Both the position numbers and the translations under genes were made by a program. A DNA stretch of 22,771 nt, from the NCBI RefSeq assembly GCF_000485595.1, contig NW_014578188.1, positions 56,432 to 79,202 on the forward strand, read 5' to 3'. Numbering within the stretch: the first letter of the stretch is position 1; each line of letters starts with the position of its first letter. The DNA is from Priapulus caudatus. Lineage: Eukaryota > Priapulida > Priapulimorpha > Priapulimorphida > Priapulidae. Positions 19,661 through 22,771 of the stretch are shown one piece after another. A model generated the notes under the pieces. That model saw only the letters and a program-made list of their open reading frames with translations. It made no database searches and was not told the DNA's origin.

Positions 19661-20885
19661 CAAGCACCCATATATTCACCTAGTCATGCGCGAGCTGGCC
19701 AGTTGACTGATGGACCTCAATCAGCTCTATAAAATAAATACACACCATGCGAAAACACTAACCAAGGTATGTCTATTGTTTCACATATATATACTAATAA
19801 TAATAAATGGACACCACCCGGTTCAATTATATGTTATCAGTTAGTATAATTCCATAAAATAAGTTATATACCTTCGGGAGCGAGCTGCTGTAGTGCGTAT
19901 TGGGCAGGACAATGTATGTGTGTGCTGACTTACACTGACGGCTATGGAGGTGGGTCACAGTTGGGCCGGATACTCGCCTGCACAGCATGAAGTAAGGCAT
20001 CGGAGCACCATATTTGCGATAAGGAAGAGTGCTGTCGATGGAGAGGACCGAGGGTCTGAGCTTGGAGGCGCGTGCTACTCCGTGCGTCCAGCCCTTAGGA
20101 GACTTTCTTAACGCGGATCACGCTTTCGAGCGTACTTGCTATAGAAAATAGATACGTACATGGCCCATTCGGTGAAGACGCCGCTTCGCCGTGCAAGGTA
20201 CCTGCCGACAGTACTTGTAGACGGCGCAGAGGCAACGTCGAGATCCGAGCCGCGCCGTTGCCGAATATAGCGAGAGGAAGCATTCGAAGCGTACCGCAGA
20301 ATGCGTGTCCATGCAGGCTAGGTATCAGTATCGAAACGTACAGTTATGGAATACGTGAAGCAGAGTCATGTTAAGATACCCTGGGAATACTACAAAGGAC
20401 GAGCGCGAACGTGCGGATGGCCATGCATATAGCCACGACGGGTTTCCGATGTTACCGTGACGATAGCTCGGAACCGCACCGTGCGTGTCGGAGCATTGCA
20501 TCGGCGTTCACAGCTACAAGTTTGGTATCAGAAAGCCTGAGATAGAGACACTATCGTCCGTTCGCGGAAATGATCATCGCCGGGCACCAGTGCACCAAGT
20601 CGCTTGTCCGTCGCTTGATCGTGGCCCTCGCGCGTGCAAATACCGTCTTCGGAGACTAGATGATGCATCCATCGTTAATAATGCCGGCGTGAGCCACGCG
20701 GAAAAATTTGACACTAAGGCGTGCCCTAATCTTCATGCGTCCGCCGTTCGCGTCGCCTCACAGGAGCTGCGGAATGTGCTTTGCAAAAGCTCGAGAGATG
20801 CGGTACTGAAAATACAATGAGACGAAGGTTTTTTTTTGCAGACAGCCCGAGCAAATTGTGGCATGAAAATTTTCTGTCCGTCTTA
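19661..20885. other. Non-coding stretch, nothing recognised
   Basis: Unique mixed sequence. A 111-codon plus frame at 20485-20820 has ordinary composition but no recognisable domain. A pyrimidine run and TTTTTTTTGCAG at about 20829-20840 would fit a splice acceptor just upstream of the transposase-like remnant, but no donor or upstream exon is apparent. Confidence 0.45.
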
Positions 20886-20996
20886 GTCTCGGCAAAAAAC
20901 GCTTCCGCAATTATATTTGATACGAACAATAAATCTCAGACGGTAAGACGAAGATTTGCGAGGAAATTTGGTTTAATTCCGTCATCGACACGGCGA
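20886..20996 (+). pseudogene. Decayed transposase N-terminal helix-turn-helix (DUF4817/mariner-like), tentative
   Basis: Within a 121-codon frame (20781-21146), residues 36-72 include SAKNASAIIFDT, then NNKSQTVRRRFARKFG, then LIPSST. The layout S..N.....F.T..KS....RRF...FG..PS resembles the N-terminal HTH of DUF4817/mariner-type transposases. In such domains, as I remember them, an aromatic-rich helix is followed by KS.....QRRFR..FG, a PSR turn, and a recognition helix leading to an ETGS motif. Here the recognition helix and the ETGS part are lost: after STRR the frame runs into Arg/Cys-rich sequence, probably through a frameshift or decay. No DDE catalytic domain follows. The family is common in arthropod genomes. 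A chance resemblance in one short segment remains possible. Confidence 0.35.
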
Positions 20997-21719
20997 ACAG
21001 AGAGGCGTGCGCGTATAAATTGTAAAACAACGAACTGTGAAAAGTCACTGAATGACCTCAATCTAGCCCTATACGTCATGGCAATTATCAACGATATCGA
21101 GTATCATATATGGACAGTAATCAGTGAAGATGTAGCTCGACACTAGAAACGGTCTTGCTAGGATTAGAAGACCTGTATAGACAATCGGTCCACGCAGCCT
21201 GGCTCAGGCTCAGGAGATGTAGTCCTGGAGAAACTAACCTTCGGAACTACCAATCTTAACCTTAAACTCCACAAACTTGAGAAATTCTAAGATCGAGAGC
21301 TCTATAGGAATCGTTCTGCGGTGGCACCGTTCGCGCGCGTTAGACCACCAAGATATGCTTCCTCGATCTGCTGAAGTAAAATCCGGTGTGAAAATGAATA
21401 ACGTGTATAGAAAGGCAATGTCAGAAGAGAGCCCAACTTGTTAGGAGACTCTGCGCTTGTTATCCATGATAATAGCCGCATGTGTTATGTGCGACTTGGT
21501 AGATGTATGGCAAGGTGGCCTCTTTTGTTCTAAGTAATTCGAATGAGAATATATATAGAAAATAAGAATAAAAAATAAGAATGACCTAATAAAAGAAGAA
21601 TGTTATAAATACTTGCAAAGGAAAATCTCAAACGTTATCCTGTCCTCTGTACACTCTGAGGCAATATCAATGATTTCGTGCTCCACAAAACACTAGAGTT
21701 GCTTGCTCCGAGAACACCA
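20997..21719. other. Non-coding stretch downstream of the transposase-like remnant
   Basis: No catalytic transposase segment is recognisable in any frame I could follow. A purine/AT-rich patch with repeated AATAAGAAT lies at about 21560-21582. Confidence 0.45.
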
Positions 21720-22145
21720 AACGAGGAGTTCCCTTGCCAGGAACTAGTTTCCGTGGCAACGCAAACTGAGTTCTATCTTAGCCACCATATACCGCGGTGT
21801 ATGCTGGAATCTTAGTTTCGTGAGCAAGAACTAGGTATTTGGGGACACAAGAGTCAACCTCTAAGGTTTTCCATGCAAGAAACCACTCAACAGCACTGTT
21901 TGCGCCATCTTTGTTGTAACACTACATTCGTGAGTCACTTCCCCAAAGGTTCTTACGACTCCGACGAAACCAGGTTTCGTGCTCACGCAAAAATCCTCAC
22001 ACAAGTTCCTTGCCATGAAAACTTAAAAGGGTTTGTTTTTCACGTGGCACTGAGAACCTGCGGTGGTTTCTAGCCTAATAACCGCAGTTATAGCTGGAAT
22101 CTCAGTTGTACTGTCTATAGAAGCAAGTAAATCTAAGGTTTTGGG
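21720..22145 (+). repeat. Imperfect tandem duplication, about 290-bp period
   Basis: Anchors repeat at nearly constant offset: GTTCCCTTGCC (about 21728) with GTTCCTTGCC (about 22005); TAGCC (21779) with TAGCC (22071); ACCGC.GT..A...GCTGGAATCT (21791-21812) with the same at 22081-22102, an offset of 290; and CTAAGGTTTT (21861) with CTAAGGTTTT (22133), an offset of 272. The second unit is slightly shorter and has an insert near 22030. The 66-codon frame at 21873-22073 is not recognisable. Confidence 0.65.
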
Positions 22146-22466
22146 AGAAAGCAAGAACACACAAACTTCGCAACCGACAGCCATATGATAACATCATGGA
22201 ATCATCAAGATAAGCCAATAGTATTTTACGAGTCGACGTCAAAACCCTAGTTTGCTGAGTCGATGAGCTATATGGCAGAATTGTTGATCCGTATCTAGGA
22301 ATTCGTGATCCACAGAGGCAGACCCAGTCAGCGTCAGTTCAGGATAGATCCCACTCGGGCCAACTGCTCAGTAATACTTGATTATACTTAATGCCATTGC
22401 ATGGCTGTGGGTGGCACTATAGCTCTGCATTAGTGATATTGTCTAATGAGGGAAGGAAATAGTGCC
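22146..22466. other. Unremarkable stretch before the terminal minisatellite
   Basis: No gene, array or hairpin recognised. Confidence 0.5.
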
Positions 22467-22771
22467 CGAGCGGTACGAGTAAATACGCACGTACAACCGC
22501 TGGTATCAACGACGGCTATCGCCGTACAGCACGACAAACAATTGCCTACAGGGGCGCTGTACACGCACTGCACGCGGCAACAAGCCGCACACCACGTACA
22601 CGCACGTAACAACGCACGTCACCGGGTAGCACGCCGTGCACGCGGTACACGCACGTGCACGCACGGTACACAGCGTGTGCACGCGCCTGTACGCCGGGTA
22701 CACCGCACGTACACGCTGGTACAGGCCACCGTGCACGCGGGTACACGCTGGTAACGGCACGTACACGCGGG
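22467..22771 (+). repeat. GTACACGC minisatellite running off the right edge
   Basis: GC-rich tandem repeats of GTACACGC/GTGCACGC words. The two clearest units are 22709-22740 (32 bases) and 22741-22771 (31 bases, cut by the edge). Both start GTACACGCTGGTA, pass CAC and end with CACGCGG. To the left the units grow more degenerate: CGCACGTACAACCGCTGGTA at about 22487 is a recognisable outlier. Because GTAC and GTGCAC are palindromic, frames open on both strands (22446-22754 plus, 22506-22766 minus), all Arg/Val/His/Cys-rich translation of the repeat. The array evidently continues beyond the window. Confidence 0.85.

Overview
This window looks like gene-poor, repeat-rich eukaryotic nuclear DNA, most likely from an invertebrate animal. 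No open reading frame exceeds about 213 codons. The longest ones lie in low-complexity CT/CA or purine tracts, and none reads as a known protein. There are no bacterial-style gene blocks, ribosome binding sites, rRNAs or recognisable tRNAs. What the window holds is (CA)n, (AT)n and TTTA microsatellites, degenerate tandem arrays, palindromes and diverged duplications. Two weak clues point to an animal: a CAGGGGCGGATCC end, which resembles hAT-type terminal inverted repeats as I remember them from invertebrate genomes, and a decayed peptide resembling the helix-turn-helix N-terminus of DUF4817/mariner-like transposases, which are commonest in arthropods. I cannot name the species.

Layout. Positions 1-711 are the first copy of repeat A. 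A CCAACGTTGG array (C1) lies at 1614-1745 and is followed by a short block (D1). Positions 1831-3970 are mostly unique AT-rich sequence with a TTTA tract, a small hairpin, a doubled ATCACGCGTGAT palindrome and a diverged direct repeat. Positions 3971-5775 form the most striking structure: an imperfect palindrome about 1.8 kb long, pyrimidine-rich on its left and purine-rich on its right, interpreted as a non-autonomous foldback transposon. Positions 5776-9420 hold nothing I can identify. Positions 9540-11560 are strongly purine-rich on the + strand and contain repeat B1. A second CCAACGTTGG array (C2, 11830-12200) and a CT/CA-rich array (12231-12960) follow. Repeat A returns at 12977-15007, interrupted by extra sequence, and is followed directly by B2 (15190-16350) and D2. 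Positions 16590-19170 are unique. A degenerate satellite lies at 19170-19660, the transposase remnant at about 20886-20996, a 290-bp tandem duplication at 21720-22145, and a GTACACGC-rich minisatellite runs off the right edge.

How it fits together. Repeats A, B, C, D and the CT/CA array recur in overlapping order: A...C-D, then B-C-CT array, then A-B-D. The simplest reading is decayed copies of one composite multi-kilobase block, partly tandem, with B copies about 4.5 kb apart and A copies about 13 kb apart. The copies differ by many scattered substitutions and short indels, as expected from neutral decay or from an unpolished long-read assembly. No gene pathway can be reconstructed here. All similarities were found by eye and have no computed scores.
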